This document shows positions 55,101 through 64,000 of a DNA stretch of 64,000 nt, in pieces. The notes beneath the pieces were generated by a model, which had not been told where the DNA came from, ran no database searches, and saw only the letters and a program-made list of their open reading frames with translations. The DNA is taken from positions 1 through 64,000 of the forward strand of contig JAAVTG010000327.1 in NCBI GenBank assembly GCA_011947345.1, written 5' to 3'. Origin of the DNA: Phytophthora quininea (lineage: Eukaryota > Oomycota > Peronosporomycetes > Peronosporales > Peronosporaceae). Positions within the stretch are counted from its first letter, which is position 1. Each line of letters starts with the position of its first letter. The translations under genes and the position numbers were made by a program.

Positions 55101-55805
55101 TGATGATTGCGCACCAGCGCGAATTGCTGTCGCTTGTGTGCTGCTGGGCCCGTGAAAGATGATGCTTTGGCATCTGAACGATGACAATGGAATTAATGGC
55201 GAAGACTGGCACAAGATGATGGCTGCATCGGCGCCTACCAGCGCGAGTCTGTGGCTGTCGTCCTGCTGGTGGGCCGGCGGGTTCCGTAGCCTTATCCTCT
55301 GAATGATATCGTCGAAGACGTTAATTTAGTGACCGTGAAGGATGGAGCATGCGGGCACTCCAGCTGCCGTGCCCTCTCGCGTGTCGTCTGCTGGTGGCCC
55401 TGCTTCCGCTGCGTCTCAGTAGCACTGTTCGTTGTTTCCGCCGTGGCACTGGCTTTCTTGGTGCTACCACTCACTGGGGTGCTGTCGCTGCGGTGTCGTC
55501 TGTGCCCGCAATATCGTGCAAGCTTCTTGGTGTGCTACGATTGGTGGTGTCGAGCGTGTACTGGCGGGAAGACCGTTGGATTGTTTGCGTTCGTTTGTGA
55601 GTCGCCGTGGAGATCGTTTGGGTGATGGCTGCTGGGCGACCGGGGCGCAGAAAGGATGTCAGATGTGGCCAGCTGACTGATCAACTTGCTGGTCGTGTTA
55701 CCTTAAATTGTGGCACGCTGGTTTGACTAGCGTTCTTGGCCATGATGTGTCAGCTCGACGCGTGAGGTTGCTCTCTGTGACGAACCGTGCCCAAGAGGGG
55801 CGGTT
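55101..55805. other. GC-rich stretch without supported gene
   Basis: A plus frame (55329-55625) is hydrophobic and Cys-rich but opposes a basic minus frame. Neither has neighbours, a credible start context or family resemblance. Confidence 0.35.
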
Positions 55806-56665
55806 GTGACGATACAAACCTTCAGTTTCAGGATAAACGTGCTGCTATTTGCCAAAAACCCGTGCCAGGTTGTGGTAAAGCACTTTCCCGGAATTTGGGC
55901 CAATACGGGAACCCAGCATGCTGGATCCAGACTCAGATCCCCGGATCAAATATGGGTACGTCGCGGAAACACCGGATCCAAGCATGGGGGATCCAGATCT
56001 GCAAGTGGGACTAGTTCAGACGAGGATTTGGCACACCAGAGGACTGATCAAGCGACAACATCCAGCGGCAGGTATAGAAATGGTGCAGGTGGTAGATTTT
56101 GGGATGGGATCTCCATGGATTCACTCATAATTTCCTTAATACAGAGTCGAATTTGCCTTGTACACCACAAGTGCCCCTCCTAGTGCTTAAGACTACGGGA
56201 TCTGCATTGGCCCAGTCAAGCTACGTCGGGATCACCGCGGATCAAGCAGTGCTCGGGTGATCTGGATAGTATATTGGCCAGATCCGCTCGCAGCCTGGAT
56301 CCACTAGTACGAAGAGCGGATCTGAGGTCTACTGGAAATACTACTTGGCCAGGACGTTTGATCAACTCTCAGCCCCCAAAATCACGCTATTGAAAGCGTC
56401 AAGTAAGGGAAAGAAAGACAACACCCCCTCAAGGCAACCCCCACCTGGATCCAAGATCCAGGCTCCAGATCAAGATCCAGGCTCCAGATCCAAGTCAGTC
56501 CAAGCGATTACTGGTCTGGTAACTACTCAAGGACGCAGAGTGAATATTTTCACGCTGCTCCTGACCACCCACGTCTCGCCAAGACATTCGATCTTGATAG
56601 ATCAAGCATCCTCGAAGCACCCGAAGAGCAGGCCCAGCCCATCGACGGGTATTGTCAATTCCGTC
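55806..56665 (+). repeat. GGATC-rich LTR/leader/gag repeat, direct copy
   Basis: Begins TGTGACGATACAAACC (same first nine bases as the probable solo LTR at 10432). The putative LTR part runs to ~56167 (ending GTACACCA). The leader is dense in GGATCC/GGATCT/AGATCC words (for example 55921-55995 and 56445-56490). The gag-like frame 56345-56752 has ASSKGKKDNTPSRQPPPGS and a short GATCCAGGCTCCAGATC duplication. Homologous in inverted orientation to 52550-53215. Confidence 0.6.
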
Positions 56666-56757
56666 CAAATTTGCCGAAATAGTGCGATTTGTATGTCTCA
56701 ACAAAATCGCCGATCAACCGACGTAGCAACACTATTGACTAATATTCGCTGACAAGA

Positions 56758-57011
56758 GTGATGGTCAACAAGTTGAAGTGACCACGGAGGAGGCAGCAGC
56801 GCAGCAGCATGCGCACCCCCAGCATGGTGTATCACTGCCTGTACGCGTACTACAAAGTTGGCTACACCAAACAGCACCTCGCGCACATCTTCAGCACGTC
56901 CGTGCGCTCTAACCAACTGGATAAAGACTTATGAGGAAACGGGGTCTTCCAGCGCGCGAAGAACGCATCTAAACAAACATTTTCCGCTGACCAACGCACA
57001 TGGTTGGTTCA
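56758..57011 (+). pseudogene. N-terminal fragment of DD34E transposase (same family as 37021)
   Basis: MVYHCLYAYYKVGYTKQHLA matches the helix-turn-helix of the transposase at 37021 (HALYGYFYLGLSKARLA). After two small shifts come NWIKTYEETG and FSADQRTWLV. The fragment is cut at 57011 by the Copia-B LTR. Confidence 0.55.
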
Positions 57012-57304
57012 TGTTGTGATATACTGGTCATCACGGTTGGTGCCGACCAAGTGGCGTTTGTCACAAGGTTTTAGGCTAAAAGCTTTTGTCCTAGAGGGTG
57101 CGTCACTGCGGCAGTTGGGTAGTGCAAAGGTGAGGAAAGTGGAGAGAACATCTTGGTGGAAATTGAGCTAAGCTGTAGAGAGAGATTATTAGACCTCACT
57201 TCACAAAATACACAAAGCAGCACAAGCTGCATTTTCTCACCAAGTTCGTGTGATCCACGTGTCCTGTAACAGGTGCAAACGCTGACTAGCAGTTACAGAT
57301 TACA
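57012..57304 (+). repeat. Copia-B 5' LTR (putative)
   Basis: A 293-bp segment from TGTTGTGATATACTGG to CAGATTACA, lying between the truncated transposase fragment and a primer site. The TGTTG start is shared with Copia-A. No second LTR was found, so the boundaries rest on TGT...ACA and the primer site. Confidence 0.6.
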
Positions 57305-57308
57305 AATG

Positions 57309-57323
57309 ATTATGAGCCCAAGG
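57309..57323 (+). promoter_or_regulatory. Copia-B primer-binding site, anticodon-arm type
   Basis: ATTATGAGCCCAAGG, sharing TTATGAGCCCAAG with Copia-A, in the same position after the LTR and overlapping an ATG. In this copy that ATG frame closes after seven codons (TAG), and gag continues in the neighbouring frame. Confidence 0.6.
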
Positions 57324-58220
57324 TGTCGCCTGTAGCAAGAACGACGAGCACCACAAAATACAACAAGAAGGATGGATTGGAGGACAAGAAGAAGACACAC
57401 CCACCTTTTGATGGACAGGACTTTGAAGTGTGGTTGGAACGAATCACCTTGAAGTTCCAACGCAAAGGTCTGTATAAATACTGTGAGGATGAACCCACAG
57501 AACCTAGTCATAGCGATGACGAGTCAAAAGGAGAAGAATCCGAAGAGCATTCTAAGTACGTGATGGAGAGTAGGCGAGCAAAGGAGATCCTGTACGATGG
57601 AATGACTGACAAAGTAATGAAAACGGTTAAGTACGAGGCAACATCGTTCAAAGTGATGGAACACTTGAAAAAGAGGTACATCGGAAAGACTTACTTTAAG
57701 TATGTAGCGGGAATGACAAAGCTGAGGAAGCTCCAGTTGGACGCCAATGGCAACATATTGAACCATTTAGGCGAGATCCGACGCCTAATCGACAGGATTG
57801 GGCTGCTCAGGAAGCCGCTGGATGACTTCAAGAAGCTAGCCCTGCTTACTGGCTTCCTACCTAGTGTCTACGACAACGAGGTGGAGACGTTCTTGCCCTC
57901 GCACGTACCCACCGACCTGAACGAGCCCCCAAACTATGAGTAATTGGAACACGCTCTTGAGACTGCGTACGACCGCAGCCAAGACCGCAAGGTGGTAGCT
58001 GAAAAGACGGAAGAAGAGAAGGTTCTCATCGCTGGTGGAGGGTGAGGACGTGGTGGAGGTACTGGACGTGGTCGTGGTTGAGATCGCGGACGCTTTGGTG
58101 GACGTGGCCGCTGAGAAGGTTACGGCAGAGGCCGAGGAAATGGCGGTGGTGGACGAGGTTCGTATGGTCAAGGTGGCGGACCTGGGGAATGTTGTCATTT
58201 CAAGTAGAAAGATCATCATG
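57323..58220 (+). pseudogene. Copia-B gag
   Basis: FDGQDFEVWLERITLKFQRK opens a Copia/UBN2-type capsid, with an inserted acidic loop, then AKEILYDGMTDKVMKTV, HLKKRYIGKTYFKYVAGMTK and LALLTGFLPSVYDNEVETFL. After TAA (57941-57943) the frame continues through a Gly/Arg-rich RGG-type segment (58030-58170). That segment contains three in-frame TGA codons (58043, 58079, 58112), all at likely former CGA codons. A knuckle-like CCHFK ... DCPHLG follows. Confidence 0.75.
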
Positions 58221-58600
58221 TGCGTGATTGTCCTCATCTGGGCAAACGGCTGCCAAGTGGGATGAAGAGCGAGGGCCCACCACCGAAGCGCAGCAAAACA
58301 GGAAGAAAGGGGAACTATAATGAATCGGATGATGAGGCCTACGTGATTCTTGATGTGATGAATCTGAAAAGGCAAGTTGCAGACTCTGGTGCTACGAGTC
58401 ATATGGCAAACCAGTTGACAAACTTTGTGGATTTCACGCCATTTACTGAGCAAGTGCGTGTGGGAGGAAATCACTCCTTAAGCATGGAAAAAATTGGTAC
58501 AGTCGTGGAGATGTTGGGTACGAGCAGCGGACAGCGCAGATTGACGTTGCGTGGAGTAAGATACGTGCCTGAACTTCAGTGCAGTTTTTATTTTAAGTTT
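58220..58600 (+). pseudogene. Copia-B protease
   Basis: Contains VADSGATSHMAN (~58378-58413), the intact Copia protease active site, then VGGNHSLSMEKIGTVVEM and GVRYVPELQCS. The plus-strand homology stops near 58590, where the inverted pol half begins. Confidence 0.8.
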
Positions 58601-59190
58601 TTAGTCTAAAACCTCAGGACAGAAGCCACTGGGCCGGCACCAACCGTGAGGACCAGTATCGCAACAGCCCCACCTACTGGTTGTCATTGCTGTGCCGGGT
58701 ACTCGTGGACTCAAGGTTTGCTTCAACATCAAATCCATAGCGCTGCGATGTTGCTCAAATTTTGCTCTTGGCAGTGGCTTGGTAAAAGCATCAGCCACAT
58801 TTTCATCACCAGGCACTAGCTTCACATCGACTTGCTTTAATTCAATACGCTCACGCACGAAATGATGACGAACGTCAATGTGCTTCGGTTGACTGTGAAA
58901 CTCGGGGTTCTTCGCGAGCTTCTTTGCACTATCATTGTCCACAAATACATCAGAGGGTTCCGCTTGCTTCACTTTCAACTCTCTCAGTATCTGGCGTAGA
59001 TGCATAACTTCCTGCACTAGCAGACTTAGTGCCATATACTCGGCCTGTGTCATGTGCAGCGCCACAGTTCTTTTCGCCTGGCTGCACCACGAAATCCTGC
59101 TATCACAGAATTGCGTGAATTACCCTGCAACCGACTTGCGATCATCAACACGATTCGCAAAGTCAGCATCGACAAAAGCCTTAAGGTGAT
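58601..59190 (-). pseudogene. Copia-B RNase H (inverted)
   Basis: ADFANRVDDRKSVAG, TQAEYMALSLLVQEVMHLRQ, VFVDNDSAKKLAKNPEFHSQ, PKHIDVRHHFVRERIE and VADAFTKPLPRAKFE: the complete set of Copia RNase H boxes on the minus strand, with a break near 59100. Confidence 0.85.
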
Positions 59191-60235
59191 GCATCATCTC
59201 TTGACTTCTGTGTATGCCACAAAGACGCAATTCCCACTCGACCGTTTCCTTCAGATACAGCAGTCCATGTTTTGCTGCACGCCAATGTAGAATTCCTGGG
59301 TTCTTCGAGAACTGGCTGCACTCACGAACCATGAAAGCAAAATCTGGCCGCGTGCCTAGCATTAGATACATTAAAATGCCAATGACTGCTCGGGACGGCT
59401 TAGCCTTCATCAGGTTTTTGATCATCTTTAGCTGTTGGACACATCGACTTAGACATCTTCAAACTTACATAATAAGGCACCTTGCGTCCATTACACTTGG
59501 CCATGTCAAACCGCTGCAAAACTTTCTCGGCATACTTCTTTTGATTGATGAATATTGTTCTCTCTTGCCGGTCGTGCGTGATCTCCCAGCCAAGAATGTC
59601 ATGAATGGCCCCAAATCTTTCATCACAAAGTGTTTGAAAAGCATCTGCTTCATGCCTTTCTTCATGGCATTTATCGGTGCAAACAGAATCAGATCGTCGA
59701 CGTAGATAGAGATAAACACAAGCCAGCCGTCGACGACCTTCACTGCTACGCATGCATCACACTTCATCAGCGTGTAGCCCTCGTTCCCTAGGAACTCCTT
59801 CAGCAGTTTAAACCACACGCGAGGAGCCTGTTTCAAGCCATAGAGACTCTTCAACAGGGCACAGATAGAGTCCTCTTTTCCTTCCACCACGTAGCCCTCG
59901 GGCTGCACATTGTAAACCGTCACGTAAATGCCTCCGTTCAGGAAGGCAGTGGTGATGTCCATCTGGTCTACCTCGTAGTTCCAAATGGCTGCCAGCGTCA
60001 GCAAGATGCACAGTGTTTCTAAGCGCACCACAGGCGAGTAAACTTCAAAGAAATCAATACCATATATCTGCATGAAGCCGTTGATGACGAGCCTCGCTTT
60101 GAACCTATCAATATCACCGTTTGCATGATGTTTTTCTCGAAATACCCAACGGTTGTTCTGGACCTTCATGTCCTTGGTCTGTCGCACTAGCTTCCAAGTG
60201 CCGTTCTTCAGCAAGGCCTCGTACTCGATATCCAT
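59120..60235 (-). pseudogene. Copia-B reverse transcriptase (inverted)
   Basis: WRVFREKHH-type opening, FKARLVINGFMQIYGIDFFE, YEVDQMDITTAFLNGGIYV, SLYGLKQAPRVWFKLL and the catalytic ISIYVDDLILFAP (~59710-59675). Frame changes near 59600 and 59410 precede AVIGILMYLMLGTRPDFAFM. Apart from these shifts it looks complete. Confidence 0.88.
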
Positions 60236-61000
60236 CGCACCTTTCCACTGGTTGGCTTCATCGCTTTGTATTGCTTCATCGTAGCTGGCAGGCTAGAATA
60301 TAGCACAAGTCGAAAGGCAGACAAAGTCTTCCCACACGTCCATGGCTTTCTCTTTTGCAATCTCTAGCTGCATTTGTGCCCGGGCCTTTTCCACTCTGTT
60401 CCTGTGGCTACCATCAGCTCACTAGTATCATCTTCATTCATCGACTCCTTATACGCCAGATGCACACTGTCACTCAACCATCTCGGAGGTTTGGATACTT
60501 GTCCACTCCGGGTAACTAGATAAAACTCCTTTTCTCTATCTTTCAGAGCCTCCTCCTCTTGTGAACGTTTGCTGTCTGCGCTGCTAAGCGCTCGACACCG
60601 TCATCCACCCGAGACGTCGGCACCTCGATCGAGACATCCAACTCAAGTCCCTCAGGACCATGCTCCACTGGAGCTGCAGTCGGTGTCGAACACCGCTCAC
60701 TGCGTTGAAATGCAGTGCACACACGCTTTCTGGGCTTACCTGTTACCACCTCAACGGTGCGACCACGTTTTCTTCCTGCTCAAAGCAACATTACTCTCGG
60801 TGTCATCGCGACACTCAGCCCCACCAGTCTGAGAATTCGCTTCATACTTGTCGTTGACCTCACCATCACGACGTTCGTCTTCACGACGTTTTTAGCTTCA
60901 CCCTCTTCGTGAATTTCATCTGGAAAGGGCTCGAGATCCCGCTCAGTGCTGTCGTTCAGACCCCCCGTGGACGCAGCATGTGTAGCGGAATCTGCTTCAC
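60236..61000 (-). pseudogene. Copia-B integrase-RT linker (inverted)
   Basis: Low-complexity, Ser/Thr/Glu-rich stretch between integrase and RT in several frames, as is usual for the variable linker of Copia pol. No motif recognised. Confidence 0.5.
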
Positions 61001-61660
61001 TTACCAGCACTCTGCCAGGCTTCGCTTCATAGACGACCGCGGTGCGAGTGTAAAAGGCTTTGCGAGTCTTGCTATCCAGGAATCTGTATCCACGTTTTCT
61101 CTAGAATAGCCCACAAAGATTGCCTCTATCGCTTTTACATCCAACTTTCGTCGTTCAACTTTGTCAATGTATGTGAGAGCTGCACATCCAAACGTTCTCA
61201 ACTTCGAATATGATGGAGTCTTACGATACGAGACAGTGTACGGAATCTCCTTGCCTCGCACAGAGCTCGGCATTACGTTCACACAGTATGCCGCTGTCAT
61301 AACAGCTTCTGCCCACATCGGCTGCGGTAAGTTGAAATGAGGCAGCAAGCACCTCATACGCTCGGTTAGAGTCTGAATCATCCGCTCGGCAACTTGGTTT
61401 TGCTCCGGTCTGTGCTTCGTGCATTCCATCCCGTACTTACTGCAATTATGCTGGAGCTTTATCAAACTCTTTAGCATTGTCACTTTGTAAGCTCTTCATC
61501 CGTACATGCAGCTGCGTCTTGACTCGTTCGTAATACGCCTCAAACTCATAAATATCCGAGTGACGTTCGAGTAAGACCACATATGTACCAGAACGTGGTG
61601 CTGATAACGGATTGCCATGGTGTTGATATCAACTCCCGATCTTAGTGGAGGAAGACACGA
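61001..61660 (-). pseudogene. Copia-B integrase core (inverted)
   Basis: Minus-strand boxes: VVLLERHSDIYEFEAYYERV (~61580-61525), LQSDNAKEFDKAP with the second catalytic Asp (~61490), QVAERMIQTLTERMRCLLPH with the Glu (~61390), and FGCAALTYIDKVERRKLD. The zinc finger and first Asp box are missing or unreadable beyond 61660. Two TAA/TAG-type stops interrupt near 61455-61440. Confidence 0.8.
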
Positions 61661-61720
61661 ATTGGCTTGGGGGCTTGAGTTGCGAGTGAGGATAGCGCCA
61701 TCAGATTGCATTTTTAAGGA

Positions 61721-62100
61721 TGTTTACACTGTCACCCGGTATACCACCACGACTTCACTACTGTAGAACATTTGTGCATGCGGACACAGCAGAATTGCAC
61801 ACAAGCGAGCAAAACCTTAAGCCAGTTTTTGCCCTATACAGATTTCCCCAACAAAGGGAGAATTGCGGTTAAATATTTACCTCGCTAAGTAAATGATGTT
61901 ATGCAAGTGATTTACATCTCCGATCAGCCATGTACTACTGAAACATGTAAAGTTTGGAGGAATTGCGCCGTCTTGCAGGAAACATACTTGCATACAGCAT
62001 TGCTAGATGGCGGTGACGAATGAACGGCTCGCAGTGATCTTTATTTATTGCAGTGATGATCTGCGTAGGTGCTGTAGCTCTTCATTCATTAAAGCCTACC
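61721..62100. other. Gene-free stretch
   Basis: Flank of Copia-B and 5' side of the pogo-like relic. No matching 3' LTR for Copia-B and no inverted-repeat end could be identified. Confidence 0.35.
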
Positions 62101-63255
62101 ATGCCGTCGAGACCCAAGTCCAAGCACCAGTCGTCCAAGGAGCGTTTGCGGCTTACTATAGGTCAAAAGGTGCTGATATGCAAAATGGTGGGGGAGGGGA
62201 CGCGCACCAACTTGACAGCGCTGGAGGAATGGGTGATGAGGTGCCCAGGCCACCTACACAGTCGTCTCTTTATAAGATCCTGAAGAAGAAGTCCGAGCTC
62301 CTGATGATACCTAAGGACATCTACGGCTGTAAGAAGATCGCTGACCCAGTGCTCGCGGCACTAGACGTCACGTTGGTCGTAGTTCGGCAAGATGGAGAAA
62401 GTGGTCAGGTCGTTGACCGATTACGGGTTGATGTACTGCTCCAAGCTGTTTGTTGACGAGTACTTCCCGTGCTTGCCGGCGAACAAACGACCGGGATTCG
62501 CCAAGGGGTGGGTATAGCGCTTCAGAAAACGTCATGGCACTCGCTGCCATCGGAAACATGGGAAGCGGCGTCTTCAACGGGCGTGCCAACATGCGCAAGA
62601 TCGCGGACATGTAGGCCCTTAAAGACTTCTATAATTTAGATGAGACGGGTTTCTTTTACCGTATGGAGTCGCCAAGAACATTATCTCGGCTCAGCAAGGT
62701 GTCAGGCTACAAAGCCGACAAGACCCGCCTGACCATGATGGTTGCGACCAACGCTGACGGCAGCGACAAAGTGCCGCTCCTATTCATCAGCAAGGCAAAG
62801 AACCCGCGTGCGTTCAAAGACCGCGACGTAAATGCTGAGCTTGAAGTCGAGTATACCAATAGTAAGAATGACTGGGGCATTTGTCTACGCTGGCTGCATG
62901 CATTCGATCTACACATGAACCGCGAGCTGCGGCACGTGCTCTTGTGTGTTGACAACGTCAGCTCGCACATGACGCCCCTCTACCCGCTCACGAACATAAG
63001 ACTGGAGTTTCTACAAAAATCAAAATACAACAAGTATGCTGCAACCGCTTTAGTCGAATCAAGACGGAAGACTACATTGGCCGGTATGTAGCTGGTTTAC
63101 CTCAGGAGAAAATCTCCATCATTACCGCGCTTCGATGGGCTGATAAACCTTGGAGAGGAATCGCGCCGGAAGCAATTAGGAACTGTTGGACACACTCTGG
63201 TATCATCCCTCGACCTACAGCAACTATGGCAATGCGCCGCATTCTCTGCTACTAA
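62101..63255 (+). pseudogene. Pogo/CENP-B-like (DDE_1) transposase relic
   Basis: MPSRPKSKHQSSKERLRLTI starts at 62101; the CENP-B-type helix-turn-helix continues (QKVLICKMVGEGT; SSLYKILKKKSELLMIPKDI). After several shifts, KDFYNLDETGFFYRME (~62618-62665) holds the first catalytic Asp, VATNADGSDKVPLLFISKA follows, and LLCVDNVSSHM (~62945) holds the second. From EFL the sequence jumps to QKSKYNKY: the block with the third acidic residue is deleted (~63010). The C-terminus (RWADKPWRGIAPEAIRNCWT) ends at TAA 63253-63255. Confidence 0.8.
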
Positions 63256-63522
63256 ATTCAATACATCAATAGTCTTGGCCCGCACGTAAAACCTGTGCTG
63301 AGCTCGGAACCTCGCAGTATTTATTGGTCCCACCTTTCTCCCTTTGCCGGGAAATCTGCACAAAAATGCAAATCTGTACTAAAGTGCATTTCAGCTCATC
63401 TGAAGTCCCGGCAATGAGATGCTCCACAAGGTCCTCCGAGCCGTCCCAGCCTTCCTGTCCGACTTCAAACTGGCGGTGGTCGAGGAAGCAGCCATGGCTT
63501 CAATGTGAGCTCGATCTTTCTC
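63256..63522. other. Spacer between two pogo-like relics
   Basis: No gene supported. Minus-strand frames may extend the neighbouring N-terminal fragment but hold stops. Confidence 0.3.
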
Positions 63523-63726
63523 TCATTTATAGATGCGCTTCCTCTTTGTATCACGTTTTGAAGGGATAAGATGGCTATAAAACTTGTCCAACATTGACTG
63601 CATATCTCCATTGGCTTTGAAAAAGCTTATTACGTCGAGTTTCTTCTTGAACGTCTCGCAGTCGCGCGAGTATCCTGCTGGACGACGGCCAGCACCGCCT
63701 GGCGTCCGCTTCCGTACTCGTGCCAT
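63523..63726 (-). pseudogene. N-terminal fragment of a second pogo/CENP-B-like transposase
   Basis: From ATG 63726 (MARVRKRTPGGAGRRPAGYS; the frame is open up to another ATG at 63762) the segment TFKKKLDVISFFKANGDMQS and SKRDTKRKRIYKW form a CENP-B/psq-type helix-turn-helix start. The frame ends soon after, and no catalytic part is visible on the minus strand. Confidence 0.55.
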
Positions 63727-63762
63727 GGCGACTTGCGCAGTGGTTTTGTTCTTTGACAGCAC

Positions 63763-64000
63763 TGGCCTCTAAGCAAAAATAGTTCTGTCCGCTTAAACAA
63801 ATGGCTCACAGTGAGGTTTTATCATGTGGCTACAGTGCTATACGATTGGCTATCCGGATGTACAAAATGTCCGGATGCACAAATTAATAGTCAAGTATTC
63901 CGTATGCTTTTCGAGTACACATCGAGCCTCCGTCGGCCCTGCTGCTGCTACGCCCTCCTCCATGCGCGCGCTGCTGGTGCTGGACAAGACGCTGAGATGA
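63763..64000. other. Window end, no feature
   Basis: Possible inverted-repeat side of the preceding fragment (CAGTGGCCTCTAAGCAAAAA at ~63760), not verifiable because the other end is lost. The last ~70 bp are GC-rich and may begin another coding region (SMRALLVLDKTLR frame) that ends at base 64000. Confidence 0.3.

Noticed and set aside
55329..55625. Hydrophobic Cys-rich frame that could be a small membrane or secreted protein
   Set aside because: The start context is unremarkable, the opposite strand is equally open, there is no family resemblance and no neighbouring gene. Probably compositional.
1..64000. Search for CRISPR arrays, rRNA, tRNA genes and RXLR or Crinkler effector genes
   Set aside because: No regularly spaced CRISPR repeats, no recognisable rRNA or tRNA, and no frame with a signal peptide followed by RXLR-type or LFLAK-type motifs was seen.

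Overview
The window is one chromosome end of a eukaryote, most likely an oomycete (Phytophthora or a relative). The evidence is a left-terminal array of CCCTAAA (G-strand TTTAGGG), roughly 50% GC coding relics, and several transposon families with an oomycete look: a Ty3/Gypsy lineage with two RNase H domains, an intron-bearing DDE_Tnp_4 transposase family, and trihelix/Myb-like relics. The species assignment is inference. No housekeeping gene, rRNA, tRNA, CRISPR array or clear effector gene was found. The 64 kb are a telomere, subtelomeric repeats and nested or broken mobile elements.

Layout. 1-288 telomere. 289-4050 subtelomeric repeats: a G-depleted block (copies 289-1237 and 2654-3350, third copy 9918-10431 + 12044-12226) and a 129-bp satellite (1238-2440 and 3380-3995). 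A 559-bp non-autonomous pogo-like element (1619-2177) sits inside one satellite monomer. 4050-8370 Gypsy-A relic with chromodomain. 8371-9915 Tc1 (DD34E) element with ~220-bp inverted repeats. 10432-12043 probable solo LTR inserted in the third subtelomeric block. 12227-19900 Gypsy-B, a nearly full-length chromodomain element. 19901-25615 Gypsy-C, minus strand, truncated at both ends. 25622-26800 DDE_Tnp_4 transposase with an intron, minus strand. 27661-29339 unknown oomycete-type protein relic. 29540-30540 START-like relic. 30690-31964 PIF/Harbinger transposase, minus strand. 32326-36833 Copia-A, minus strand, with both LTRs and a target duplication. 37021-39250 DD34E transposase and a convergent intact 306-codon gene. 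39385-39895 Tc1 relic. 39896-42799 almost empty AT-rich DNA. 42800-48386 a Harbinger gene and Gypsy-D scrambled by one inversion. 48504-50180 two Myb/trihelix-like relics. 50181-56700 decayed LTR material, including two diverged copies of one repeat in inverted orientation. 57012-61720 Copia-B with its pol half inverted. 62101-63762 two pogo/CENP-B-like transposase relics.

How it works together. This is a subtelomeric transposon graveyard. Elements insert into repeats and into each other, then decay by stops, frameshifts, deletion and inversion. The order of several events can be read: satellite, then pogo-like element; subtelomeric block, then solo LTR; Harbinger and Gypsy-D, then inversion. 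Only the 306-codon gene at 38330-39250 is an uninterrupted, plausible protein gene, and it too probably belongs to a transposon.
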